This document shows positions 29,763-38,587 of a stretch of DNA of 64,000 nucleotides, piece after piece. This DNA is from Intestinibacillus sp. Marseille-P6563 (GTDB lineage Bacteria; Bacillota; Clostridia; Oscillospirales; Butyricicoccaceae): the NCBI RefSeq assembly GCF_900604335.1, contig NZ_UWOD01000001.1:581001-645000 (forward strand), read 5' to 3'. How positions within the stretch are numbered: position 1 is the stretch's first letter; each line of letters opens with the position of its first letter. The translations under genes and the position numbers were made by a program. The notes beneath the pieces are model-generated. The model did no database searches and had not been told where the DNA came from. It saw only the letters and a list, made by a program, of their open reading frames with translations.

Positions 29763-30695
29763 TTATAGCATAGCCGCGCCAATCAGTCCGGCGTCGTTTC
29801 CAAGCACAGCCTGGACAATCTGCGTATTTTTTCCAATGCCGTGGAAACTGTCCCGCTCGACGATCTCACGCAGAGGCTGCAACAGCTTTTCCCCATAGCC
29901 GGCCACGCCGCCGCCGATAATCATCTTTTCCGGCTGCAGGATGTTGACCAGGCTGGTCAGACCGCTGGCCAGATATTTGCAATACTCATCAAACACTTCG
30001 GCAGCCAGTGCGTCGCCTTCATCCCGGGCATCGCAGACCATCTTCGCAGTCAGTTTGCCGTCGTTGGCCTGCATCTTTTCCCGCAACAGGCTTTCTCCGC
30101 CCTTTTCTAGAGCCATGGTCGCCAAACGAATCATCCCGGTTGCCGACGCATAGGCTTCCAAGCAGCCCTTGCGGCCGCAGTTGCACGGCAAGCCGTCCAC
30201 CGCAACGACCATGTGGCCAATTTCGCCTGCAACATCGTTGCAGCCGCTGTATACCTTGCCATCGATGACAATACCGCCGCCGACACCGGTGCCCAGGGTG
30301 ACCATGACAGCATTCTGACAGCCGGTCCCCGCGCCTGCAATGACTTCACCCAAAGCGGCACAATTGGCGTCATTGTCCAGCTTGACCGGGCACGCAAACT
30401 CAGGCGCGAATACCTGTGCAAAGCAAACGTTGTTCATGCCCAGATTGGTGCCAAACACCAACGTCGCGGTTTCCTTTTCAAAGGTACCCGGTACGCCGAT
30501 GCCGATTTGGGTCACGGCATCAGGTGCGATCCCCTGCTCTTGACACAAGGCCAGCGCCAGGGTCTTCATATCTTCCTTCATTTGCTCCGGCTGCCCGGTG
30601 CGGGTGGGCAGGCCCTTTTTGCACAGCATCTTGCCATCTTCCTGGCACAGGCTGACCACAGTATTGGTGCCGCCCAAATCAATTCCAATGCGCAT
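29763..30695 (-). CDS. ROK-family glucokinase / sugar kinase
   Basis: 310 residues. ATP-phosphate loop IGIDLGGTNT at the N-terminus, sugar site DNDANCAALGE, GTGVGGGIVIDG, and the ROK zinc motif GHMVV...CNCGRKGCLE. It phosphorylates glucose or a related hexose to the 6-phosphate. It begins two bases after the PHP gene stop, and hprK lies further upstream on the same strand, placing sugar phosphorylation together with carbon-catabolite control. Confidence 0.9.
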   Translation of the reverse strand: MRIGIDLGGTNTVVSLCQEDGKMLCKKGLPTRTGQPEQMKEDMKTLALALCQEQGIAPDAVTQIGIGVPGTFEKETATLVFGTNLGMNNVCFAQVFAPEFACPVKLDNDANCAALGEVIAGAGTGCQNAVMVTLGTGVGGGIVIDGKVYSGCNDVAGEIGHMVVAVDGLPCNCGRKGCLEAYASATGMIRLATMALEKGGESLLREKMQANDGKLTAKMVCDARDEGDALAAEVFDEYCKYLASGLTSLVNILQPEKMIIGGGVAGYGEKLLQPLREIVERDSFHGIGKNTQIVQAVLGNDAGLIGAAML

Positions 30696-30697
30696 CT

Positions 30698-31444
30698 TTA
30701 CACTTCTCCCTCTTGAAAGCTATTGATATCCAAACCACGGATTTTTTGAAAATACGCTGCCAGACGATCCCAATCGGTATTGAGAATCAGTTCTTCCGGA
30801 AAATCGATTTCCTCCAGCATCTGCATGGCATCCTGCACTTTGCCGACCATATACGAAATATGCGCATCGCTGGTCACCACGATGGGCACCCGGTACTTCA
30901 TGCACAACTTGGCAATGCTGGTGCAGTTTTTGCGGCTTCCGCGGCGGATGGCCAAGGAATTATTATTGATCTCCACGATTTTCCCAAATTCATTGCACTG
31001 GGAAATGATGCGTTCCTGATCAAAGGCAAATTCTTCCGAGCCCAGATGGCCCAGCGTCGTGACGTATGGATTGCGCAGAATATTTTCCAGCGCCAAGGTG
31101 TGTACTTCAGGGCCAGCCGGCAGGAAGGCCTGCACATGGAACGAGGCGATCACATAATCCAAGTTTTTCAGATACCGCAATTCGATCGGGTCGATGCCGC
31201 CGTCCGGCGGAAGAATGTTGAGTTCCACACCGCGCAGGACTACCACATCGTCAATCTTTCGCGGCACAATGTTCAGATTGGCAAAATGCCACTGATGGGC
31301 GCCATCCTCCATCGCCGGACCGTGATTGGTGATTGCAATCGCACGGTGTCCGGCCCGTTTGGCCCCTTGGACCATTTCGGTCAGCGTACTGTGTGCATGA
31401 TGCGACACATTGGTATGTGTGTGCAAATCTGCAATGATTTTCAT
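30698..31444 (-). CDS. PHP-domain phosphatase (YcdX-like)
   Basis: 248 residues from ATG 31444, behind GGAAAGGAA. The metal-binding motif DLHTHTNVSHHAHST opens the protein, with further ligands in ITNHGP, GVELNI, HLGSEEFAFD and VVTSDAHIS. PHP phosphatases of this type hydrolyse small phosphoesters in a trinuclear metal site. The substrate is not known. A hairpin ATGGGCTG/CAGCCCAT (31469-31498) without a T run lies between it and hprK. Confidence 0.85.
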   Translation of the reverse strand: MKIIADLHTHTNVSHHAHSTLTEMVQGAKRAGHRAIAITNHGPAMEDGAHQWHFANLNIVPRKIDDVVVLRGVELNILPPDGGIDPIELRYLKNLDYVIASFHVQAFLPAGPEVHTLALENILRNPYVTTLGHLGSEEFAFDQERIISQCNEFGKIVEINNNSLAIRRGSRKNCTSIAKLCMKYRVPIVVTSDAHISYMVGKVQDAMQMLEEIDFPEELILNTDWDRLAAYFQKIRGLDINSFQEGEV

Positions 31445-31510
31445 ATTCGTTCCTTTCCATCCATAAACATGGGCTGCGACACAACCGCCACAGCCCATAC
31501 CATTTTGCTT

Positions 31511-32443
31511 TTAGCCGCCAAACGAGCGGAGCATACGTTCTTGCAGTTCCTTTGCTGCATTGTAACCCATCTTTTTGTAGCGGTTGTTCATCGCTGCAAC
31601 TTCGATGATGACGGCCAGATTTCGGCCCGGCTTGACCGGGATGGTCAAAGACGGCACACGGATGTCCAAAATGCTGGTCGTCTGGCCTTCCAGGCCCAGG
31701 CGGTCATACTGCTTGCCTTCTTCCCAGTTTTCCAGGTTGATGACCATTTCGATCTTTTCGGTCAGCTTAACCGAGCCCACACCAAAGATGCGGCGCACAT
31801 CAACGATACCGATGCCACGCAGCTCGATGAAATACCGAATGACATCCGGCGACGTACCAACCAGAGTCTTGTCCGACACGCGCTTGATCTCGACCGCATC
31901 GTCCGCGATCAGACGGTGGCCGCGCTTGACCAGCTCGATTGCCGTCTCCGACTTACCGACGCCCGAATCGCCCAGCAGCAGAACACCTTCACCGTAGATC
32001 TCAATGAGTACACCATGGAGCGTAATGCGCGGCGCGAGCGACACTTTCAGGGATGCCACGATGGCATTGATGATGGTCGACGTAAATTCATTGGTGCGCA
32101 GCAGCGGGACGCCATATTTCTTTGCCGCTTCCAAACACTCGGGGAAAATATCGATGTTGCGCGAGATAATCATGGCCGGGATACCGGCAGAAAACAGACG
32201 CTCAAAAATCTCGGTGCGCTTTTCCGGTTCAAAGCTTTCAACATAGGTGGTTTCCACCTTGCCCATGACCTGCAAACGGTTGGGGTCAAAAAAGTCAAAA
32301 AAGCCGGCAAGCTGCAAACCCGGGCGGCTCACGTCATCCTTGGTGATTTCTATTTTATCAAATCCGTCCGGCCCGTAGATCACTTCAAAATTAAATTCCT
32401 GGATCAGATCACCCAGGCAAACGCCAAACTCTTTTAGCTGCAT
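31511..32443 (-). CDS. hprK: HPr kinase/phosphorylase
   Basis: 310 residues from ATG 32443, with GGGAGGG nine bases upstream. It phosphorylates HPr on Ser46 and reverses the reaction, the main switch of catabolite repression in Firmicutes. Walker A GDSGVGKSETA, followed by DDAVEIKR, and the family signature LRGIGIVDVRRIFGVGSV. Full length. Upstream is a clear promoter; PHP phosphatase and glucokinase genes follow. Confidence 0.96.
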   Translation of the reverse strand: MQLKEFGVCLGDLIQEFNFEVIYGPDGFDKIEITKDDVSRPGLQLAGFFDFFDPNRLQVMGKVETTYVESFEPEKRTEIFERLFSAGIPAMIISRNIDIFPECLEAAKKYGVPLLRTNEFTSTIINAIVASLKVSLAPRITLHGVLIEIYGEGVLLLGDSGVGKSETAIELVKRGHRLIADDAVEIKRVSDKTLVGTSPDVIRYFIELRGIGIVDVRRIFGVGSVKLTEKIEMVINLENWEEGKQYDRLGLEGQTTSILDIRVPSLTIPVKPGRNLAVIIEVAAMNNRYKKMGYNAAKELQERMLRSFGG

Positions 32444-32483
32444 TCTTAAAGCCCTCCCAGTATTTTGGAGAATCGTTATGGTT

Positions 32484-32512
32484 ATTATAACGGATTTTTC
32501 TGTTTTTTTCAA
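32484..32512 (-). promoter_or_regulatory. hprK promoter
   Basis: Minus-strand TTGAAA (32507-32512), 17-base spacer, TATAAT (32484-32489), 41 bases before the start codon. Confidence 0.8.
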
Positions 32513-32573
32513 CGCTTCCCGCAGAAGCCGGGACATATTTTTTTCCTCTTTCAAATTATTTTGTCAAATAGGC

Positions 32574-32602
32574 TTGCATTCCGGATGACTTTGTGGTAAT
32601 AT
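32574..32602 (+). promoter_or_regulatory. rpmB promoter
   Basis: TTGCAT (32574-32579), 17-base spacer, TAATAT (32597-32602). Confidence 0.6.
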
Positions 32603-32646
32603 AATATGCGTTACTCAATGCCTTGTAGATAAGGAGGTGCAGGAAA

Positions 32647-32835
32647 ATGGCAAAGTGCGATATTTGCGGCAAGGGCGTTACCTTCGGTATTAAGGTTTCC
32701 CACTCCCACAGACGTTCCAACCGGACTTGGAAGCCGAATGTCCGTCGTGTAAAGGCTATTGTAGACGGTACTCCCCGCCATGTCAACGTATGTACTCGGT
32801 GCCTCCGCTCCGGCAAGGTTACCCGCGCTATCTAA
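32647..32835 (+). CDS. rpmB: 50S ribosomal protein L28
   Basis: 62 residues, full length. Begins MAKCDICGKGVTFG with a two-cysteine zinc-ribbon half, then NVSHSHRRSNRTWKPN-like sequence, and CTRCLRSGKV completes the zinc site, so this is the C+ form. A strong AAGGAGG precedes the ATG. Structural component of the large ribosomal subunit. Monocistronic between its own promoter and terminator. Confidence 0.97.
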   Translation: MAKCDICGKGVTFGIKVSHSHRRSNRTWKPNVRRVKAIVDGTPRHVNVCTRCLRSGKVTRAI

Positions 32836-32858
32836 GCGCCCGTACATTGACCAAAATG

Positions 32859-32888
32859 AACCGCTCTGTTTTCAGAGCGGTTTTTTTC
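32859..32888 (+). terminator. Terminator of rpmB
   Basis: AACCGCTCTG/CAGAGCGGTT with a four-base loop and eight T residues. Confidence 0.93.
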
Positions 32889-32904
32889 ATGCGCAAAAAC
32901 CAAC

Positions 32905-32928
32905 GGCCGTCCGCTTATGCGGACGGCC
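32905..32928 (-). terminator. Terminator candidate of the MerR gene
   Basis: Strong stem GGCCGTCCGC/GCGGACGGCC. On the minus strand it is followed by GTTGGTTTTT; it also could back up the rpmB terminator on the plus strand (TTCTTTT). Confidence 0.7.
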
Positions 32929-32936
32929 TTCTTTTG

Positions 32937-33644
32937 TTATGTCTGATAGGGATACGCATACGCAAATTTAAAGCCGTAGGTATTGACCGTAAAAAACGGC
33001 AGAAACACCCGCAAGAGTCCCTTCAGTTCCAGCATATGCGGCTGCTCCAAAAGAAACAGATATTTCTTTCCGTCCACGTAGGCCACCGGTTCCAGACCTT
33101 CGTGCACGATGTCCAGCGTACGGTGCTCCCGCCTGCAATACTCCATCAATTCATTGGTGAAATCTTCGCGCTTTAAAATAGGGTCCTGGGGCTCAAACCA
33201 AAACTCCGGGGTCGGCCAGATGTTTTTGGCTCTCGTCAGATAGTCATACGCAATGTTGATAAAGCGCTGTCCCAGGCTTTCCTGGCGGTCCATCTCTTGC
33301 AGGTATCCATCGACCGCCAGTCCTTCCAAACGCACAGGAGCCGATTGCAGCTCCCGGCAGATGCGGTCGATCTGTTTGAGATTCATCTGCTCTTGGCGCA
33401 ACTCTTCCCGCCGCAAATCAATGCAATCGCGCAGGGTGATCTCCCCTTCCAGCGTCTGCTTGATGCAGGCCAGGGAGATCCCCAGACGGCGTAAAAATTT
33501 AATCTGTTTCAGGCGTTCCAAATCGTCAGGGCCATAGTCCCGATATGCACCACACCGCTTGGGATGGAGCAGACCTTCCTGCTCATAAAAGCGAATGTTC
33601 TTTTCGGTTATCCCGATCTGTTCTGCCACTTGTTTGATTCGCAT
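32937..33644 (-). CDS. MerR-family transcriptional regulator
   Basis: 235 residues from ATG 33644 behind GAGAGGTGA. Classic N-terminal MerR domain (IKQVAEQIGITEKNIRFYEQEGLL, RLKQIKFLRRLGISL), a coiled dimerisation helix, and a C-terminal domain of about 120 residues without cysteine metal ligands. That domain may bind an organic ligand. Target genes cannot be named; its neighbours are rpmB and a sodium symporter. Confidence 0.87.
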   Translation of the reverse strand: MRIKQVAEQIGITEKNIRFYEQEGLLHPKRCGAYRDYGPDDLERLKQIKFLRRLGISLACIKQTLEGEITLRDCIDLRREELRQEQMNLKQIDRICRELQSAPVRLEGLAVDGYLQEMDRQESLGQRFINIAYDYLTRAKNIWPTPEFWFEPQDPILKREDFTNELMEYCRREHRTLDIVHEGLEPVAYVDGKKYLFLLEQPHMLELKGLLRVFLPFFTVNTYGFKFAYAYPYQT

Positions 33645-33733
33645 CGTGATCACCTCTCTTCGTCTGTCATCATACACCTTCCACCAAGGGGAAAGTCAAG
33701 AGAATTTGAAAAATTTCTTCCGAAAAAAATAAA

Positions 33734-33765
33734 AAAACAGGACGAGCCTGGGCTCGTCCTGTTTT
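33734..33765 (-). terminator. Terminator of the symporter gene
   Basis: Long stem AAAACAGGACGAGC/GCTCGTCCTGTTTT with an A/T-rich minus-strand tail. Confidence 0.88.
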
Positions 33766-33776
33766 GCATTCCAGTG

Positions 33777-35495
33777 TTATTCCTGCACCATTTCAGCTGC
33801 CGAAGTCTGGTTCTCCAGATAGCGCTGATAGGTGGATGTGTCGCTCTTGCCAAAGCCAAGGGGCGAGAAGATGATATACGCCAATACCATGATGAGCAGC
33901 GTAACCGTTGCCCAGAACTTGCCGTGCTTCCACGGAGTCAGGTCAACCGCACCAGCATCCTTCAGAACGAAATCGGTCGGACGCGGGTTCTTCTTGACGA
34001 TGACCCACATGAGCAGCATGTCAAAGATGAACAGTACAGCGGTGAAGTACAGATAGTGTACATCCTTCAGCCACGGAATCACATTACGCAGACCAAACTG
34101 GAGCGTAAAGTACAGCACAACGTGTACCGGGATAACGATCTTGGCCGCAATGGACGGAACCTTCTTCCAGAAGAAGCCGCACAGCAGGCAAACGAAGATC
34201 GGGGTATTGAACGCTGCAAACGCCGAGTTTACGAAGCTGGTGATACCGCCCATGTACAGCATGAACGGGCTCATGATGGTCGAAATAACTGCAACAACCG
34301 TACCGAAATTCTGACCGATCTTAACCATACGGGCATCGGATGCCGTGGGGTTAAACAGCGGACGGTGAATATCGAGTGCATAGATGGTCGATGCCGAGTT
34401 CAGAACCGAGTTGAACGAGGACAAGATCGCGCCAAACATAACGGCTGCGAAGAAGCCCAGTACCGGCTTAGGCATAACCTCTGCAACCAGCATCGGGTAT
34501 GCGGAGTCGCCGCTGCCCCAGTCCTGGCCCGGGTAAGCCAGTGCGCAGATAACGCCCGGCACAACGATGATCAGCGGAGTCATGATCTTCAGGAAACCTG
34601 CGAATACCGCGCCCTTCTGTGCTTCCTTCAGGTTCTTTGCACCAAAGGCACGCTGGATGATCGACTGGTTGGTTGCCCAATAGTACATGTTGTTGACCAG
34701 CAGGCCGGTCAGCAGCAGCGGCCACGGCAGCCACGGCTCGGGCGAGTTGGCCTCGTTGATCGAGTTGAGGTAAGCCGGGTCGGTATGTAAGAACTTATCA
34801 AAGCCATCCAGGAAGCTGCCATCGCCGCCGAGCTGGCCGGACAGGAACATCAGGCCAAAGACCGGCACCAGCAGACCGCCGACAATCAGACCCAGACCAT
34901 TGATGGAGTCCGACAGCGCGATTGCCTTCAGGCCGCCAAAGATCGCATAGATGGAACCTACGATTGCGGTTGCCACACAAACCAGCGCAATCGCAGCAAA
35001 ATAAGAAATGTTCAAAAGCTTGTCAATGCCGAAAATGTTGACGAATACCTGTGCACCTGCGTACAGGATGTTCGGCAGCATGATGACAACATAGCTGAGC
35101 AGAACGATGATGGATACCAAACGACGGGTGCCTTCATCGTAACGCTCCCGGAAAAATTCCGGTACGGTCGTCAGACCGGTTTTCAAATACTTCGGCATCA
35201 GCACGAACGCCAGAATAACCAGCGCGATTGCTGAGGTTACTTCCCAGCCCATCGTACTCATACCAACACGAACGGCCTGGCCGTTGTTACCGACCAGCTG
35301 TTCTGCCGACAGGTTGGTCATCAGCAGCGAACCTGCAATGACCGGACCAGTCAGACCACGGCCAGCCAGATAGTAGCCGTCTTGCGTGTCCAAGTTATCA
35401 CCGCGCGTTTTCCACCAAGAGATAATTGCAACAAGCGCCGTGAAGCCCACAAATGTGATCGCAGTAAAAGCAATAGAATTGAAAAACTGCATCAT
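33777..35495 (-). CDS. SSS-family sodium:solute symporter
   Basis: 572 residues with about 14 hydrophobic segments. Family motifs: YYLAGRGLTGPVIAGSLLMTNLSAEQLVG, FGGLKAIALSDSINGLGLIVGG in the middle, and GFFAAVMFGAILSSFNSVLNSASTIYALDI near the sodium site. Similar proteins (SglT type) import glucose, galactose or other sugars with Na+. The substrate is inferred only from family. Transcribed alone, with a 440-base gap upstream. Confidence 0.9.
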   Translation of the reverse strand: MMQFFNSIAFTAITFVGFTALVAIISWWKTRGDNLDTQDGYYLAGRGLTGPVIAGSLLMTNLSAEQLVGNNGQAVRVGMSTMGWEVTSAIALVILAFVLMPKYLKTGLTTVPEFFRERYDEGTRRLVSIIVLLSYVVIMLPNILYAGAQVFVNIFGIDKLLNISYFAAIALVCVATAIVGSIYAIFGGLKAIALSDSINGLGLIVGGLLVPVFGLMFLSGQLGGDGSFLDGFDKFLHTDPAYLNSINEANSPEPWLPWPLLLTGLLVNNMYYWATNQSIIQRAFGAKNLKEAQKGAVFAGFLKIMTPLIIVVPGVICALAYPGQDWGSGDSAYPMLVAEVMPKPVLGFFAAVMFGAILSSFNSVLNSASTIYALDIHRPLFNPTASDARMVKIGQNFGTVVAVISTIMSPFMLYMGGITSFVNSAFAAFNTPIFVCLLCGFFWKKVPSIAAKIVIPVHVVLYFTLQFGLRNVIPWLKDVHYLYFTAVLFIFDMLLMWVIVKKNPRPTDFVLKDAGAVDLTPWKHGKFWATVTLLIMVLAYIIFSPLGFGKSDTSTYQRYLENQTSAAEMVQE

Positions 35496-35900
35496 ATTCT
35501 CCCTTTCTCTTTACGAACTTTCCCAGGCCTTGCCCCCCCTTTGGACAATACCTGTGCATGCATAGACAATTCTTTTATCTTGCGGTTCTGTGCTTTTTCA
35601 CATCTCCCTTCTTCCTGAAAGCAAAAATTTTCGATTCGAATTTTGAATTGTCCAATCTTTGCATATAAATGATAACATCTTGGTCTTTTACTTTCAAATA
35701 TATTTTCTATCATTTAGTATTTTTGTTTATTTGCACACATGTTGGGTTTCTTCTGTACGGACATTTCACATTTTTGTGATAAGATTCGCAAACTGACCGC
35801 GTTTTTTCACCGTATCTAAAGATGACTCCCCTTTTAATTACGAAGTATAGTTTTGTTTCCTTGCGGTTTTTACTGCATTTTCCATATTGTTTATAACAAA
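35496..35900. other. Intergenic region upstream of the symporter
   Basis: A/T-rich, no gene. It must hold the symporter promoter on the minus strand, but no -35/-10 pair stands out clearly; the GAAAGGGAG ribosome binding site is at the symporter end. Confidence 0.4.
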
Positions 35901-35925
35901 AACCCCCAGATAAAATCTGGGGGTT
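35901..35925 (-). terminator. Terminator of pcrA
   Basis: AACCCCCAGAT/ATCTGGGGGTT, three-base loop, T run on the minus strand. Confidence 0.92.
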
Positions 35926-35932
35926 CTTTACC

Positions 35933-38344
35933 TTAAATTCGTGTCATAAACTGCATGGCGCTCTTGGCCATCAGTCGTTTGGTGCCCTTGGTATCGAAGG
36001 CGATTTCCAGCAATTCGTCGCCACCCATAGGCTTGACCGATAGCACCATACCCTCGCCAAAGGCCTTGTGCCGTACCCGATCGCCCGGTTTGAACGACGG
36101 CGCCGCACCCGCTGCCTGGGCTGCTTTTCGCTCAGCTGCCGCAGCCGTGCGATACGCCTGACTGACCGAAAAGGCTGCCCGCTTTTGATAGGTCCGCTCC
36201 TGTTCTTCCATCGCGTTGCGCTGGGCCTGCGCCCGCTCGGAAATATTGGAGTCAATCAAATCCTTCGGGATTTCTTCGAGAAAACGGGACGGTTTGGAAT
36301 ACTGAGTCCGGCCATAGAGCATGCGCCGCTCGGCACAGGTCAGATACAGCTGCTCCTTGGCGCGCGTCACGGCAACATAGCACAAGCGCCGTTCTTCCTC
36401 CAAAGTTTCATCATCTGCTTCGGCCCGCATCGACGGGAACAGACCATCCTCCATACCGCACAAAAATACATTGGGGAATTCCAAGCCCTTGGCCGAGTGC
36501 ATGGTCATCAGCAGCACGGCGTCCTCGTTTTCGTCGGTGTGGTCGGCGTCGGTATACAGCGCCATCTCCTCCAGGAAACCAGCGAGCGACGGCTCTTCGG
36601 CCTTTTCCTGATATTCGACCAGGTTGGACTTGAGTTCCATAATATTTTCGGCCCGGCCGCGCGACTCCATATCGCCCTTGGCTTCCAGAGCGGCCAAATA
36701 GCCAGTCTGCTCGAGGAGTTCATCATACAATTCCGGCAAAGTCAAAAATTCTTGCTGCTGCCGGAGATTGTCGATCATCCGGCCGAATTTCTCCATCGCG
36801 CCCGCGCCGCGGGACAGCGCCGGGAACCGGCTGGCATTTCGGACGACTTCATGCAGTTCCAGTCCGTTGGCGGCTGCTTCCTGCTCGGCCAGTTCGACCG
36901 AACGGTCGCCAATCTTGCGCGCCGGTACGTTGATGATGCGCTTGAGCCGCAGAGTGTCCGACGGATTTTCAATGATCCAGAGATAGGCGAACATGTCACG
37001 AATCTCCGCGCGCGAGAAGAAGTCACGACCCTTATAAATCCGGTACGGGATGGAGTTGCGACGGAATGCGCCTTCGATGTTGTTGGAAAGCACGTTGTTG
37101 CGATACAGCACCGCGAAATCGCTCCACTTTTTGCCCTTTGACACACCTTCCACGATGCAGTCGGCAATATAAGCCGCTTCGCTTTCCTGCGTATCCGAAC
37201 GGTGCAGACGGATTTTCGCGCCGCCCGCCTTTTCGGTCCACAGCTCTTTGCCCTTGCGGTACTGGTTGTGGCGGATGATCTCATTGGCCGCACACAAAAT
37301 CGTATCGGTCGAACGGTAGTTCTGTTCCAGACGGATGGTGCGCGCGTTCTGGTACTGGTGTTCAAATTCCAAAATGTTAGCGATGGTTGCGCCGCGGAAT
37401 TTATAGATACTCTGATCGTCGTCGCCTACGACACAGATGTTATGATGCCCACCAGCCAGCAGGCTGGTAAGCACATACTGCGCATGGTTGGTGTCCTGAT
37501 ATTCGTCGACTAGCACATAACGGAACTTGTCCTGATAATAGGACAGCACATCCTCATTCTGCCGCAGCAGCTGAACGGTCTTGAAAATGATATCGTCAAA
37601 GTCCAGCGCATTGGCATTTTTGAGCGCTTTTTGATAGAGCGTATAGATCTCAGCAATCTTGCCCTTATAGTAGTCATCCTTCACCTCGGCGGCATAGGCC
37701 TTGGGAGAAATCAGATTATCCTTGGCACGCGAAATGGTGTTCATGACCGCCCGCGCATCGAAAACCTTTTCGTCCAGCTTTAAGCTGCGCAGAATGTCTA
37801 CCATCACTCGCTTTTTATCGTCCTCATCGTAGATGGTGAAGCTCTTATCATACCCGAGCCGCTCAATGTCGCGGCGGAGAATGCGCAAGCAGGCGGTGTG
37901 GAAGGTATACGCCCAAATCGCGTCCGCGTCCTGCTCCCCCACGGCTCGTACCAGACGTTCTTTCAGTTCACGCGCAGCCTTGTTGGTAAAGGTGATGGCA
38001 ATCACTTCCCACGGCCGGGCCGGTTCCACGGCGCACAGCCATTCGGCGCGCTGTTCGCATTCGGGCTTGGGATCATTCAGATAATCCAGTAAGAAGCGCA
38101 AATCATCCGGTGTCGCGTTCGAGGGTGCATATTCACACTGTGCTCCCCGACCAAAGCGCAGGATGTTGATAATGCGCTGGATCAGCACGGTCGTCTTGCC
38201 GCTGCCTGCACCCGCCAAGATCAAAAGCGGTCCTTCGGTCTGTAAGACCGCTTCGCGCTGCATCTCATTGAGATGTGCAAATCGCTGCTCAATGATCGCC
38301 CGCCGGATGGAGGCATATTGTATATCGAATTTGGTTAGTTCCAT
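35933..38344 (-). CDS. pcrA: ATP-dependent DNA helicase PcrA/UvrD
   Basis: 803 residues from ATG 38344 behind AAGGAA. Superfamily 1A 3'-5' helicase in repair and replication. Motifs in order: Walker A AGAGSGKTT, AITFTNKAARELKER, DEYQDTN, VVGDDDQSIYKFRGA, RLEQNYRST, MTMHSAKGLEFPNVF and YVAVTRAKEQLYL. The C-terminal domain (GDRVRHKAFGEGMVLS) is the RNA-polymerase-binding Tudor-like fold of PcrA. Monocistronic with its own terminator. Confidence 0.95.
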   Translation of the reverse strand: MELTKFDIQYASIRRAIIEQRFAHLNEMQREAVLQTEGPLLILAGAGSGKTTVLIQRIINILRFGRGAQCEYAPSNATPDDLRFLLDYLNDPKPECEQRAEWLCAVEPARPWEVIAITFTNKAARELKERLVRAVGEQDADAIWAYTFHTACLRILRRDIERLGYDKSFTIYDEDDKKRVMVDILRSLKLDEKVFDARAVMNTISRAKDNLISPKAYAAEVKDDYYKGKIAEIYTLYQKALKNANALDFDDIIFKTVQLLRQNEDVLSYYQDKFRYVLVDEYQDTNHAQYVLTSLLAGGHHNICVVGDDDQSIYKFRGATIANILEFEHQYQNARTIRLEQNYRSTDTILCAANEIIRHNQYRKGKELWTEKAGGAKIRLHRSDTQESEAAYIADCIVEGVSKGKKWSDFAVLYRNNVLSNNIEGAFRRNSIPYRIYKGRDFFSRAEIRDMFAYLWIIENPSDTLRLKRIINVPARKIGDRSVELAEQEAAANGLELHEVVRNASRFPALSRGAGAMEKFGRMIDNLRQQQEFLTLPELYDELLEQTGYLAALEAKGDMESRGRAENIMELKSNLVEYQEKAEEPSLAGFLEEMALYTDADHTDENEDAVLLMTMHSAKGLEFPNVFLCGMEDGLFPSMRAEADDETLEEERRLCYVAVTRAKEQLYLTCAERRMLYGRTQYSKPSRFLEEIPKDLIDSNISERAQAQRNAMEEQERTYQKRAAFSVSQAYRTAAAAERKAAQAAGAAPSFKPGDRVRHKAFGEGMVLSVKPMGGDELLEIAFDTKGTKRLMAKSAMQFMTRI

Positions 38345-38528
38345 GGTTTCATTCCTTTTTCTCGTTTTGCTCGCCAAAGCACCAATATAATAGAAGCGGT
38401 ATCCAAACCGCTATGCGGCTATTATACCATAGCCGCACTTGCCGGCGCAAGTCTTGTAAAACAGATGTTCGATTTTATAATTCTTCCCGACGCATCACGA
38501 AATGGCTGCAAACGCATCCAACAAACAA

Positions 38529-38558
38529 ACGGCAGGCCCGTTTTCTCCGGCCTGCCGT
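38529..38558 (-). terminator. Terminator of the GGDEF-EAL gene
   Basis: ACGGCAGGCC/GGCCTGCCGT stem, then TTGTTTGTT on the minus strand. Confidence 0.78.
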
Positions 38559-38587
38559 CTGACATGATTGAGTTGTTGGCTACGGTG

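Noticed and set aside
30713..32437. Long plus-strand open frame of 574 codons opposite hprK and the PHP gene
   Set aside because: Lies fully antisense to two well-supported genes; no ribosome binding site and no recognisable family.
33564..34790. Plus-strand open frame of 408 codons opposite the symporter and MerR start
   Set aside because: Low-quality composition and antisense to conserved genes.
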